Source: Bacillota bacterium (lineage in GTDB: Bacteria > Bacillota > UBA5301 > JAMCQP01). Taken from it: DNA of 64,000 nucleotides. The number at the start of each line of letters is the position of its first letter. The stretch's first letter is position 1. Positions 7,455-15,258 of this stretch are shown here, in pieces. The position numbers were made by a program, and so were the translations under genes. The DNA is taken from the NCBI GenBank assembly GCA_023381695.1, contig JAMCQP010000071.1, positions 1 through 64,000 on the forward strand, in the 5' to 3' direction. The notes beneath the pieces are model-generated. The model saw nothing but the letters and a program-made list of their open reading frames with translations. It had not been told where the DNA came from and ran no database searches.

Positions 7455-9180
7455 TCTGGGCAAACGAACGGTGGTGCGACAACCCTTGCCGGACAAGTAC
7501 CGCCGCCTGGGGGGAAGAGGGCTGACCGCCGCCATCCTGCTGGACGAGGTGCCGCCCGCCGGTGATCCCCTGGGGGAGGAAAACAAGCTGGTTCTGGCGG
7601 TGGGCCTGCTGGGTGGCACGGCGGTGCCGGCTTCCGGCCGGCTGTCCGCCGGTGCCAAAAGCCCCCTCACGGGGGGGATCAAGGAGAGTAACGCCGGGGG
7701 GACTACCGCTCAGCGGCTGGCCTCGCTGGGGCTGAGGGCGGTGGTGGTGGAAGGCCGGGCGACCGGGACTGGGGTTAAGGACGGATTAGTCCTGGAGATA
7801 GGGAGTTCCGGGGGGCGTCTGGTGGAATGCCCGGACCTGGCGGGAAAAGGAATCTACGCTGCCTCCGGGATGCTCAGGGATCGCTACGGCGCCCGGGCGG
7901 CCCAGGTGCTGATCGGCCCGGCCGGAGAAATGCAACTCCATGCCGCCTGTATCGCCAATCTCGACAAGGATGGCGTGCCCAGCCGGATGTGCGGGAGGGG
8001 CGGCCTGGGCGCGGTGATGGGCGGCAAAGGGTTGAAAGCGATGGTGGTGCTTCCCCCGGATACCCCGGATAGTCCGGTCAACCGCCCTGCCAGGCCCGAA
8101 GAATTCAAACAGGCGCTCCGGGAATTTATTGCCATGGTCAAGGATCATCCGGTGACTCTTACCTACACCCGATTTGGCACCGCGGCCATGGTCGCCCGGA
8201 CCCAGGCCTTGGGGATATTGCCCACCCGGAACTTCACCACCGGCCGGTTTGAAGAGGCGGACAGGATCGGTGGGGAGGAGCTGGCGAGCGTAATCACGCG
8301 CCGCGGCGGAGCGGGCGCCACAACGCACGCCTGTATGCCGGGGTGCATCGTCAAGTGTTCCAACATCTACCCGGATGAAAGCGGCCGTCCCATCGTGAGC
8401 CCTTTGGAGTACGAGACGATCGGCCTGATGGGTTCCAACTGCGGGATTGGCGATCTGGACGCCATTGCCAGGATGAACTACCTGGCCAACGACGTGGGCG
8501 TGGATACCATCGAGGTGGGGGCGGCTCTGGCGGTGACCATGGGGGCTGAACGCCTGCGGTTCGGAGATGGCGCGGGGGCGGCCAGTGCCATTAAAGAGAT
8601 CGCGGAGGGCACCGGGCTGGGTCAGATGCTGGGCAACGGCGCGGCCGCCACCGCAAAAGCATTGGGGGTGAGCCGGGTGCCGGTGGCCAAAGGGCAAAGT
8701 TTTGCCTCTTTCGACCCCAGAGGGATTAAAGGGCTGGGTGTAACCTTTGCGACCTCGCCGCAAGGCGCCGACCATACCGCCGGCCACACCATCCGCGCGG
8801 AGGTGGATCACCGTTCGCCGGAAGGGCAGGCCAGGCTCTCCCATCAGGCCCAGATCAAATCTGCCCTGTACGACAGCCTCGGGTTATGCATGTTTGTCAC
8901 TCCTCCCCTGGGAACAGATCGGAGCCTGGTGACGCGTCTGATCAATGCGCATTATGGCTGGACGCTAAACGATGCGGAAGTTTTTGAGATGGGGATCCAG
9001 ACTCTGGCACGGGAGGTTACCTTTAACCGGCGGGCGGGTTTGACCTCGGCGCATGACCGCCTCCCGGAATTTTTGAGAACGGAACGCCTTCCTTCCACCG
9101 GGACGGTTTTTGACGTCCCTCAGGAAGAACTGGACGGCCTGGTGGAGGATTTTTTGAATAAATACCGGCAGGGGGCGTGA
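7432..9180 (+). CDS. aor: aldehyde:ferredoxin oxidoreductase (tungsten/molybdenum pterin enzyme)
   Basis: A 582-residue member of the AOR family, which oxidises aldehydes to carboxylic acids with ferredoxin as acceptor and uses a tungsto- or molybdo-bispterin plus one [4Fe-4S] cluster. The N-terminal domain (LRVDLGKRTV, GGRGLTAAILL) and the middle domain are typical. Cluster cysteines are visible as CMPGCIVKC (spacing CX3CX3C, around residue 300), with a fourth candidate in the C-terminal GLCMFV. The start is uncertain: ATG 7432 or ATG 7438, both inside the end of acoC, imply translational coupling. A role in removing acetaldehyde formed by the Aco complex is inferred from position. Confidence 0.88.
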   Translation: MEMWLRVDLGKRTVVRQPLPDKYRRLGGRGLTAAILLDEVPPAGDPLGEENKLVLAVGLLGGTAVPASGRLSAGAKSPLTGGIKESNAGGTTAQRLASLGLRAVVVEGRATGTGVKDGLVLEIGSSGGRLVECPDLAGKGIYAASGMLRDRYGARAAQVLIGPAGEMQLHAACIANLDKDGVPSRMCGRGGLGAVMGGKGLKAMVVLPPDTPDSPVNRPARPEEFKQALREFIAMVKDHPVTLTYTRFGTAAMVARTQALGILPTRNFTTGRFEEADRIGGEELASVITRRGGAGATTHACMPGCIVKCSNIYPDESGRPIVSPLEYETIGLMGSNCGIGDLDAIARMNYLANDVGVDTIEVGAALAVTMGAERLRFGDGAGAASAIKEIAEGTGLGQMLGNGAAATAKALGVSRVPVAKGQSFASFDPRGIKGLGVTFATSPQGADHTAGHTIRAEVDHRSPEGQARLSHQAQIKSALYDSLGLCMFVTPPLGTDRSLVTRLINAHYGWTLNDAEVFEMGIQTLAREVTFNRRAGLTSAHDRLPEFLRTERLPSTGTVFDVPQEELDGLVEDFLNKYRQGA

Positions 9181-9184
9181 AGGC

Positions 9185-10108
9185 ATGGATCTCGGAAGCA
9201 GGGCTCAGAAGTTAAGGCTGGCCATTATTTCGGAATCAGCGGGTAACTGGCCGGTGTATGTGGGATTGGAAAAAGGGTTTTTCCTGGCCGGGGGTCTGGA
9301 TGTGGAGGTGGCCATCACCCGTTCGTCCGTCAAACACCTGGAAGCCCTGACGGCCGGCGGGATCCATGACATCGGCCACCAGGCGGCGGATCACATCGTG
9401 CGCGCGGTGGAGACCGGTTCAGACCTGTTTATCTTCCTCGGCCTCTCCACGCCGAACTACAGCCTGATCGTCGCTCCGAAGGTCAAAAGTTACGCGGACC
9501 TCAAAGGGAAAAAACTGGGCGTTGACGGCGTCTCCACCGGGTTTGCCCTCTTGTTGCGCGGGCTATTGCGGCAAAACGGCCTGGAGGAAGGCCGGGAATA
9601 CGATCTGGTTCCGGTGGGTGGCACGGGTGAACGTTTCAACGCGATCGTAAACGGCCAGGTGGAGGGGGCGTTATTGGACGGCCCCGCCGATCTGATTGCG
9701 GAGGCGAGAGGCTTCCGGCGCCTGGGCAGCAATCTGGATTACCTCCGCCAGTACCAGGGGACGGTCGCCGCCACCAAAAGGGCCTGGGCGGCGCAGAATG
9801 AAGAACGCCTGGTCAAATATATCAGATCCTACGTAGCGGCCCTGGATTGGCTGCATGACGCCGACAACAGGGCGGAGGCCGTCTCCATCCTGCAGAAATA
9901 CCTGCCCGTGGAAACGGAGATCGCCGGCAAAACCTACGACCGTTATATGGAGTTAAACACCTTCAACCCCCGCGCGGCGGTGAATCTGGCGGGAATGAGG
10001 GAAGCCATGAAGGTGATGGCCGCCACCGGCCAGTTGGACCCTTCTTTACAGAAACCCGAAAAATACTGCGATTTGACCTACTACTCCAGGGCTCTGGGTG
10101 AGGGGTGA
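9185..10108 (+). CDS. NMT1/THI5-like (SsuA/TauA-type) substrate-binding protein without signal peptide
   Basis: A 307-residue periplasmic-binding-protein fold: LRLAIISESAGNWPVYVGLEKGFF near the start, then a helix-strand series typical of ABC transporter solute-binding proteins for sulfonates, nitrate or thiamine precursors. Oddly, the N-terminus is MDLGSRAQKLRLA, with no hydrophobic signal segment and no lipobox cysteine, and no ABC permease or ATPase gene is nearby. ATG 9185 lies 4 bp after the aor stop with GTGAAGG before it, so the short N-terminus looks real. It may be a cytoplasmic binder or sensor tied to the flanking AOR genes. Fold confident, function unknown. Confidence 0.75.
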   Translation: MDLGSRAQKLRLAIISESAGNWPVYVGLEKGFFLAGGLDVEVAITRSSVKHLEALTAGGIHDIGHQAADHIVRAVETGSDLFIFLGLSTPNYSLIVAPKVKSYADLKGKKLGVDGVSTGFALLLRGLLRQNGLEEGREYDLVPVGGTGERFNAIVNGQVEGALLDGPADLIAEARGFRRLGSNLDYLRQYQGTVAATKRAWAAQNEERLVKYIRSYVAALDWLHDADNRAEAVSILQKYLPVETEIAGKTYDRYMELNTFNPRAAVNLAGMREAMKVMAATGQLDPSLQKPEKYCDLTYYSRALGEG

Positions 10109-10162
10109 GCCGGTCGACGGTCGATCCTATATTCCCATATTGTGTTTTTGGAGGATGGAAAG

Positions 10163-12001
10163 ATGGGTTACGGTTACTTCAACAGATTGCTGCGGGTAGA
10201 TCTCACAAAAAAGACGATCGAGGCAATCAGGCTGCCGGAAGAGTACTGGCGAAAGTACGTGGGGGGTAAATGCCTGGGCAGCAGACTCTTGCTGGACTAT
10301 GAACTCTACAAGTACGACCCGCTGGCGGAAGAGAACTATATTTTCATGCTGGTGGGCCCCCTGACGGGCTCCGTCACACCAGGGGTGGGCAAGACCTCCT
10401 TTTTCAGCAGGTCGCTCCTGACCGGCGGTTACCTGGACTCAACCTGCGGCGGCAGGTTGGCCCACAATTTGAAGTCCGCGGGCTACGACGGGGTGATGAT
10501 CACCGGCCAGAGCGAGGTGCCGGTTTACCTGTCGATCACCGACCATGAGGCCAGGCTGGAGAGCGCAAAGGATCTCTGGGGCAAAGGGTGCTTTGAGACG
10601 GAGTCCATCTTGAAATCCATCCACGGCAGAGACGCTTCCACGGCGGTGATCGGCCCGGCGGGGGAAAATCTGGTCAAATACGCGACAGTGCACGCCGACT
10701 TCTACCATCAGGCCGGCAGGGGCGGGGTAGGCGCCCTCTTTGGCGCAAAGAAGCTCAAGGGCATTGTGGTTTCGGGAGGCATTCCGGTGCCTTATTATCG
10801 CCCTCGGGAGCTGTTTGCCGAGGGATTCAGGCTGATCCGGGAGTCCCGCCCCGACCAGAAGGTCAGATTTCGCATCCGGTACGGCACCATGAGCACCCTG
10901 GATCTCACGCAAAAGCTGGGCATCGCGGTGGTGCGCAACTTTACCGACGGGGTCAGCGACCGGTATGACCTCGACCTGAACCGGGACTACCTCAAGGAAC
11001 ACTTCGTGGTGCGGGACCTGGGTTGTTTTGCCTGCCCCGTGCCGTGCGGAAAGGGCAGCGAGTTTGAGTACCAGGGAACCACCTACCGGGTGGGCGGGCC
11101 GGAATACGAAACCATGTCCCTGATCGGCACCAATCTGGAGGTCAAGGCGGAGGAGTTGCTCTATCTGAACTGGCTGTGCGACGATCTGGGAATCGACACC
11201 ATCAGCGGGGGGGTGACCCTCGGTTGTGCCGCCGAAGCCTATGCCAGGGGGCTGCTGGATGATCAGGATCTTGGCCTCAGCTTGAAGTGGGGAGATGGGG
11301 CAGGGTTTGCCAAGGCCTTCCGGGCGATCGCTTACCGGCAGGGCGTCGGAGCCCTGCTGGCGGAGGGTTCCCGAAGGTTTGCGCAGGAGATAGGCCTGGA
11401 TCGCGATACCGCCATCCAGGTCAAGGGGATGGAGATCGCGGGATACGACCCCCGGGGAACCACCGGTTATGCCCTGGAGTTTGCCGTGGCGGACCGTGGG
11501 GGATGCCATCGCAGAGCGCGGCCGATCTACAAGGAGCAGGATGACGATGCCTACCGCTTCTCGTATGAGGGTAAAGGAAAGATGGTAAAGGAACTGGAGG
11601 ATCAGCGGGCCTTTTACCACTCTCTGATCATTTGTGACTTCATTCCATCGATCTACCCGTTAAAGGTGAAAGAATACGCCGGGCTGTTGAGCCTGGCGAC
11701 AGGATGGGAGATCAGCTTCGATAAGGCGGTGCAAATCGGGGAACGGGCGATGAACCAGAGCAGGTTGTTCAACGTCTATTGCGGGATCCGCCGGAAAGAC
11801 GATATCTTGCCCGGCCGGTTCTTCAACCAGCCCCTGCCCAGGGGGCGGGCGCAAGGCCAGGTGCTGGAGCCCGCCAGGTTCCAGCAGATGCTCTCCGACT
11901 ACTACGCCGCCAGGGGCTGGGATGAAGACGGGGTGCCAACGGCGGCCAAGCTGGAGGAGTTGGGAATCGGCCCGGGGAATTTGGAGGCAAGGGAGGCATG
12001 A
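10163..12001 (+). CDS. aor: aldehyde:ferredoxin oxidoreductase, second paralogue
   Basis: A 612-residue AOR-family protein distinct from the upstream one. The N-terminus YFNRLLRVDLTKKTIE and VGPLTGS are family hallmarks; cluster cysteines appear as CFACPVPC (CX2CX3C), with a late Cys in FNVYCG. ATG 10163 is preferred over the in-frame ATG at 10142 because GGAGGATGG precedes it at normal distance and the family starts near this residue. Its stop nearly touches the following ferredoxin gene, suggesting that the ferredoxin is its electron partner. Aldehyde specificity unknown. Confidence 0.88.
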   Translation: MGYGYFNRLLRVDLTKKTIEAIRLPEEYWRKYVGGKCLGSRLLLDYELYKYDPLAEENYIFMLVGPLTGSVTPGVGKTSFFSRSLLTGGYLDSTCGGRLAHNLKSAGYDGVMITGQSEVPVYLSITDHEARLESAKDLWGKGCFETESILKSIHGRDASTAVIGPAGENLVKYATVHADFYHQAGRGGVGALFGAKKLKGIVVSGGIPVPYYRPRELFAEGFRLIRESRPDQKVRFRIRYGTMSTLDLTQKLGIAVVRNFTDGVSDRYDLDLNRDYLKEHFVVRDLGCFACPVPCGKGSEFEYQGTTYRVGGPEYETMSLIGTNLEVKAEELLYLNWLCDDLGIDTISGGVTLGCAAEAYARGLLDDQDLGLSLKWGDGAGFAKAFRAIAYRQGVGALLAEGSRRFAQEIGLDRDTAIQVKGMEIAGYDPRGTTGYALEFAVADRGGCHRRARPIYKEQDDDAYRFSYEGKGKMVKELEDQRAFYHSLIICDFIPSIYPLKVKEYAGLLSLATGWEISFDKAVQIGERAMNQSRLFNVYCGIRRKDDILPGRFFNQPLPRGRAQGQVLEPARFQQMLSDYYAARGWDEDGVPTAAKLEELGIGPGNLEAREA

Positions 12002-12005
12002 GCAG

Positions 12006-12413
12006 GTGCATCTGAGAGTGAAAGTTTCCGAGTGCGCGTTTTGCAACCTTTGTTCATTGGCTTGTGCCTTTAAACATTCGGGGACGTTGTCCCTGGCCCG
12101 GGCGGCGATCCGCGTTTCGCCGGAACTGCCGGACCGCTTGAAGGTCAAGGTGAACTTTTGCATCCAGTGTTCCCAGGGCTATTGCATCGAAAGTTGCCCG
12201 CAAAAGGCCCTGAGGCGCGAAGAAGACGGGCGGGTAACGGTCGAGGAGTTGCTGTGCGATGCCTGCCAGGGCGAGTACCGGTGTGTCCCGGCCTGTAAAG
12301 TCAATGGCATCTTTAGATCCCCTGACGGGGCCCGCCCCGTGAAGTGCGACCTGTGCGGGGGCGATCCGGAATGTGCCAAGGTTTGCCCCAACGAATTGAT
12401 CTCGGTGGCATAA
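12006..12413 (+). CDS. 16-cysteine 4Fe-4S ferredoxin-like subunit (HycB/DmsB type)
   Basis: A 135-residue protein with four cysteine quartets: CAFCNLCSLAC, CIQCSQGYCIESC, CDACQGEYRCVPAC and CDLCGGDPECAKVC. Sixteen cysteines predict four [4Fe-4S] clusters, as in electron-transfer subunits of pterin oxidoreductases. GTG 12006 is chosen: GGGAGG precedes it by 9 bp, and upstream codons in this frame overlap the AOR gene and do not look like ferredoxin. No signal peptide, so it is cytoplasmic. Adjacent to AOR, it most likely accepts electrons from aldehyde oxidation; that partnership is inferred. Confidence 0.87.
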   Translation: MHLRVKVSECAFCNLCSLACAFKHSGTLSLARAAIRVSPELPDRLKVKVNFCIQCSQGYCIESCPQKALRREEDGRVTVEELLCDACQGEYRCVPACKVNGIFRSPDGARPVKCDLCGGDPECAKVCPNELISVA

Positions 12414-12427
12414 TTCGGTGGCATGAC
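12402..12427 (+). repeat. tandem 13-bp duplication at ferredoxin gene end
   Basis: TCGGTGGCATAAT (12402-12414, containing the stop codon) is followed directly by TCGGTGGCATGAC (12415-12427), 11 of 13 identical. Confidence 0.8.
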
Positions 12428-12450
12428 ATGGGAGCCGGGAGGTGAATATT

Positions 12451-12729
12451 GTGCCGGAGATGGCGGTCAAGGTGGATTTTATCGGGCCAGGAGGGCTGGA
12501 ACCGGGAACCACCGTGATCCAGGTCGATTTGACACCGGGGGCGACCATCCGGGACCTGCTGCGTCGTTTGGTGGAAATCTACGGTAATACCGCCCGGAAG
12601 AAGCTGCTCCAGCTGGATGGGGTTACTCCCTACGTGGAATTTATCGTCAAGGGGAAGATCGTATCGCCGGATCATCCCCTGGAGGCCGGAGACGAAGTAC
12701 TGATCTTGCCGCCGATCTTTGGCGGGTGA
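12451..12729 (+). CDS. MoaD/ThiS-family ubiquitin-like sulfur carrier
   Basis: About 92 residues with a beta-grasp pattern: VKVDFIG, VDLTPGATIRDLLRRLVE, DEVLILPPIFGG, ending in the diagnostic Gly-Gly that is adenylated and thiocarboxylated. In AOR clusters such proteins supply sulfur for the dithiolene pterin of the W/Mo cofactor, which fits the two AOR genes upstream. GTG 12451 is preferred, with GGGAGGTGA at ideal distance; GTG 12442 lies within that ribosome binding site. The last codons touch the leader of the LacI-family gene. Confidence 0.85.
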   Translation: MPEMAVKVDFIGPGGLEPGTTVIQVDLTPGATIRDLLRRLVEIYGNTARKKLLQLDGVTPYVEFIVKGKIVSPDHPLEAGDEVLILPPIFGG

Positions 12730-12758
12730 TCGCCGTAATTTGTAAAAGAGGTGGTTGC

Positions 12759-13796
12759 ATGCCGGCCACAATAAAAGAAGTGGCAGAACGAGCCGGGGTT
12801 AACCCGTCCACCGTCTCGCGGGTGATCAATGAGGATCCGAAACTGTCCATTCGTGAGGAGACCAGGAACCGCATTTTGCAGGCCATTGAGGAGTTGCAGT
12901 ACCGTCCCAATGCCGTGGCCAGGAGTTTAAGATTGAAAACCACGGGCACGGTCGGAATGATCATTCCCGATATTACCAACCCCTTCTTTCCAGAGATTAT
13001 CAAGGGAGCGGAAAGCGCCGCCTCCGAAAGAGAGCTCAGTTTGATTCTTTGCAATACGGATGAAAATCCGGAAAAGGAACGGAGCTACATTGAGCTTCTT
13101 ACCGAGAAGCAGGTCGATGGGATACTCCTGGCTTCGGCTTACATTCAAGATGAGACCGTTGACCTGGTGACCAAACGGAAGATCCCGTACGTGCTGGTGA
13201 ACCGCACGGCCAGAAATGCCGTCGGGGCTTCCGTGAGGGTGGACGATGTTTTGGGCGCGCAGCTTGCGATTCAGCATCTGGTGGCTCTGGGCCACAGGCG
13301 AATCGCCCATATTTCGGGGTTGCTCTATACCGAAACCGGTCTGGATCGGCTGGAAGGCTACCGGAGGACCCTGAACCAGTGCCAGATACCATTTCTCTCC
13401 GAATACATGGTCGAGGCGAGATTCTCCGAGCGAGATGGCTATTTGGCCATGGAGAGGTTGTTGGCGCTTCCCGACCCTCCCACCGGCGTTTTTGCCGCCA
13501 ATGACCTGATTGCGCTGGGGGCGATGTCCGCGATCCGCGATCACGGCTGGAGCGTGCCGGAAGACATTTCGGTGGTGGGTTTCAATGATACCTGGTTGGC
13601 CGAAAAGGTTCACCCGCCGTTGACCAGCGTCAAGGTTCCCCTTTATGACATGGGATACCTGGCCGTCGAAAGCCTGGCCAGGAAGATTTTGGGGGAGACG
13701 ATGCCGCAAGACAAAATTGTGCTGAAACCCGAGTTGATGATCCGGCGTTCCACCGATGCAGCAACTGCCAGGACCAGGGTGATCAGGGAGGCGTGA
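12759..13796 (+). CDS. LacI/GalR-family transcription regulator
   Basis: A 345-residue repressor with an N-terminal helix-turn-helix (TIKEVAERAGVNPSTVSRVIN), hinge (YRPNAVARSL) and a periplasmic-binding-protein-like effector domain (GMIIPDITNPFF, then FAANDLIALGAM). ATG 12759 follows AAGAGGTGG; an ORF extension to 12726 overlaps the MoaD-like stop and lacks family similarity. It is the only regulator in the catabolic island, so it probably controls the aco/aor or glcDF genes. Its effector is unknown and no clear palindromic operator was identified. Confidence 0.93.
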   Translation: MPATIKEVAERAGVNPSTVSRVINEDPKLSIREETRNRILQAIEELQYRPNAVARSLRLKTTGTVGMIIPDITNPFFPEIIKGAESAASERELSLILCNTDENPEKERSYIELLTEKQVDGILLASAYIQDETVDLVTKRKIPYVLVNRTARNAVGASVRVDDVLGAQLAIQHLVALGHRRIAHISGLLYTETGLDRLEGYRRTLNQCQIPFLSEYMVEARFSERDGYLAMERLLALPDPPTGVFAANDLIALGAMSAIRDHGWSVPEDISVVGFNDTWLAEKVHPPLTSVKVPLYDMGYLAVESLARKILGETMPQDKIVLKPELMIRRSTDAATARTRVIREA

Positions 13797-13798
13797 AG

Positions 13799-15245
13799 AT
13801 GGCGGGCGGAAAGTGGGCGGGCGAACCACTGCGACAGGCGCTGGCGGCCATTGTGGGGCCGGAGAAGGTGCTGACCGATTCAGTGGATATGGCCTGCTAT
13901 AGCTATGACTCCGGCCTCTTCTCGGCCTTGAACCCATGCCGGCCCGACGCCGTGGTCCTTGTTCACAACCTGGAGGACGTAACGGAGGTTGTTCGCTGGG
14001 CGGGAGAACACGGCGTGCCGCTCATTCCCCGGGGGGCCGGGACCGGCCAGGCGGGGCAAACCCTGGCTGTAACCGGGGGTATTCTCCTGGATATGAGTCC
14101 ATGGCACGAGATCGCATCCCTGGAGCCGCAAAACAGGATCGTCTTTTGCCGCCCCGGCGTGACCCATGCCCGGCTGAGAGAGGCCCTGGCGCCACACAGG
14201 CTCTACCTGCCTCCAGACCCCAGCAGCGGGGACGGTTGCACCATAGGCGGGATGGCGGCCAACAACTCCAGTGGGGCGCATTCTTTGAAGTACGGGCCCA
14301 CGAGCCATTATGTCCTCGGGCTGGAGGTGGTCCTGGGCACGGGAGAAGTGATCATCACCGGCGGAGCAAGGGGAAAGGTGCTGAAAAGCGTCTCCGGCTT
14401 AAACCTCAATGCTTTCTTCGTGGGCTCCGAGGGCACTCTGGGGGTGTTCACCGGCATCTGGCTCAAAGTGCTTCCGAGGCCCGCGGCCCGCGCCGCGGCG
14501 GTCATGATCTTCGAGAGATCGGAAGATGCCCTGGCGGCGAATCAGGAGCTGCAAAAAAGGGGGGTCATACCGGCGGCCATGGAATTTGAGCTTTGCGGGG
14601 CGGAGGCTACGCGGGCGGCGGCGGAACACCATGATGAGCTCTACGCGCCGGGGGCGGAGATGGCCGTGCTCTGCGAGGTGGACGGGAACCCGGCTGGCGT
14701 GGCCTGGGAATACGAGCGGGTGCAGGAAGTGGCGAAGGCCTATGCCAGGGCCTGGCGGGGGGCCAGTGACCCGAAAGGGGTGAAGAGACTCTGGGGAGTC
14801 CCTTGACGCCATTGAAACCTTCAACTCCAGGGCCCGCAAGGGGGCCAGACGCAGCCCCGGCGGGGAGGATATCTGCGTGAAACTGGAACGTCTACCGGCG
14901 GTGCTGCGGGAGATGCAGGCCATCGCCTGGCGCAACGGCATCGGCATGGTGAACTTCGGCCACCTGGGGGAGGGAAACATTCACTCTGGCCTCCTGGTGC
15001 GGATGGATGATCCAGAGGAACTTGAGGGTGCGCGGCGAGCTATGGACGAAGCTCACCGCCTGGCGCTGCGCGAGGGAGGTTCCACCGCCGGAGAACACGG
15101 GGTGGGGCTGGCCCGTGCCCCCTATATGGCCGGGGAGCATGGCGAAAGCTTGCGCTGGATGGCCGAGGTGAAGAAGGCCATGGACCCCCGCGGCATCATG
15201 AACCCGGGGAAGATCTGGCCCCTTCCGGGGACGGCTGGAAGTTAG
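13799..15245 (+). pseudogene. glcD: FAD-linked 2-hydroxyacid oxidase (GlcD type), split by a +1 frameshift
   Basis: Two frames make one GlcD/D-lactate dehydrogenase-like protein of about 481 residues, the family's usual length. The first part (13799-14806) has the FAD PCMH domain (PLIPRGAGTGQAGQ, DPSSGDGCTIGGMAANNSSG). It stops after KRLWGVP. The other frame supplies the missing region (ESLDAIETFNSRARKGARR), then NFGHLGEGNIH and GSTAGEHGVGL with the conserved C-terminal histidines, to 15245. The break is in GGGG at 14793-14796: one base fewer gives RLWESLDAIE. ATG 13799 fits GGGAGG 8 bp upstream. GlcDF-type enzymes oxidise glycolate or lactate; substrate not determinable. Confidence 0.85.
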
Positions 15246-15258
15246 AAGGTGAAGGAAG

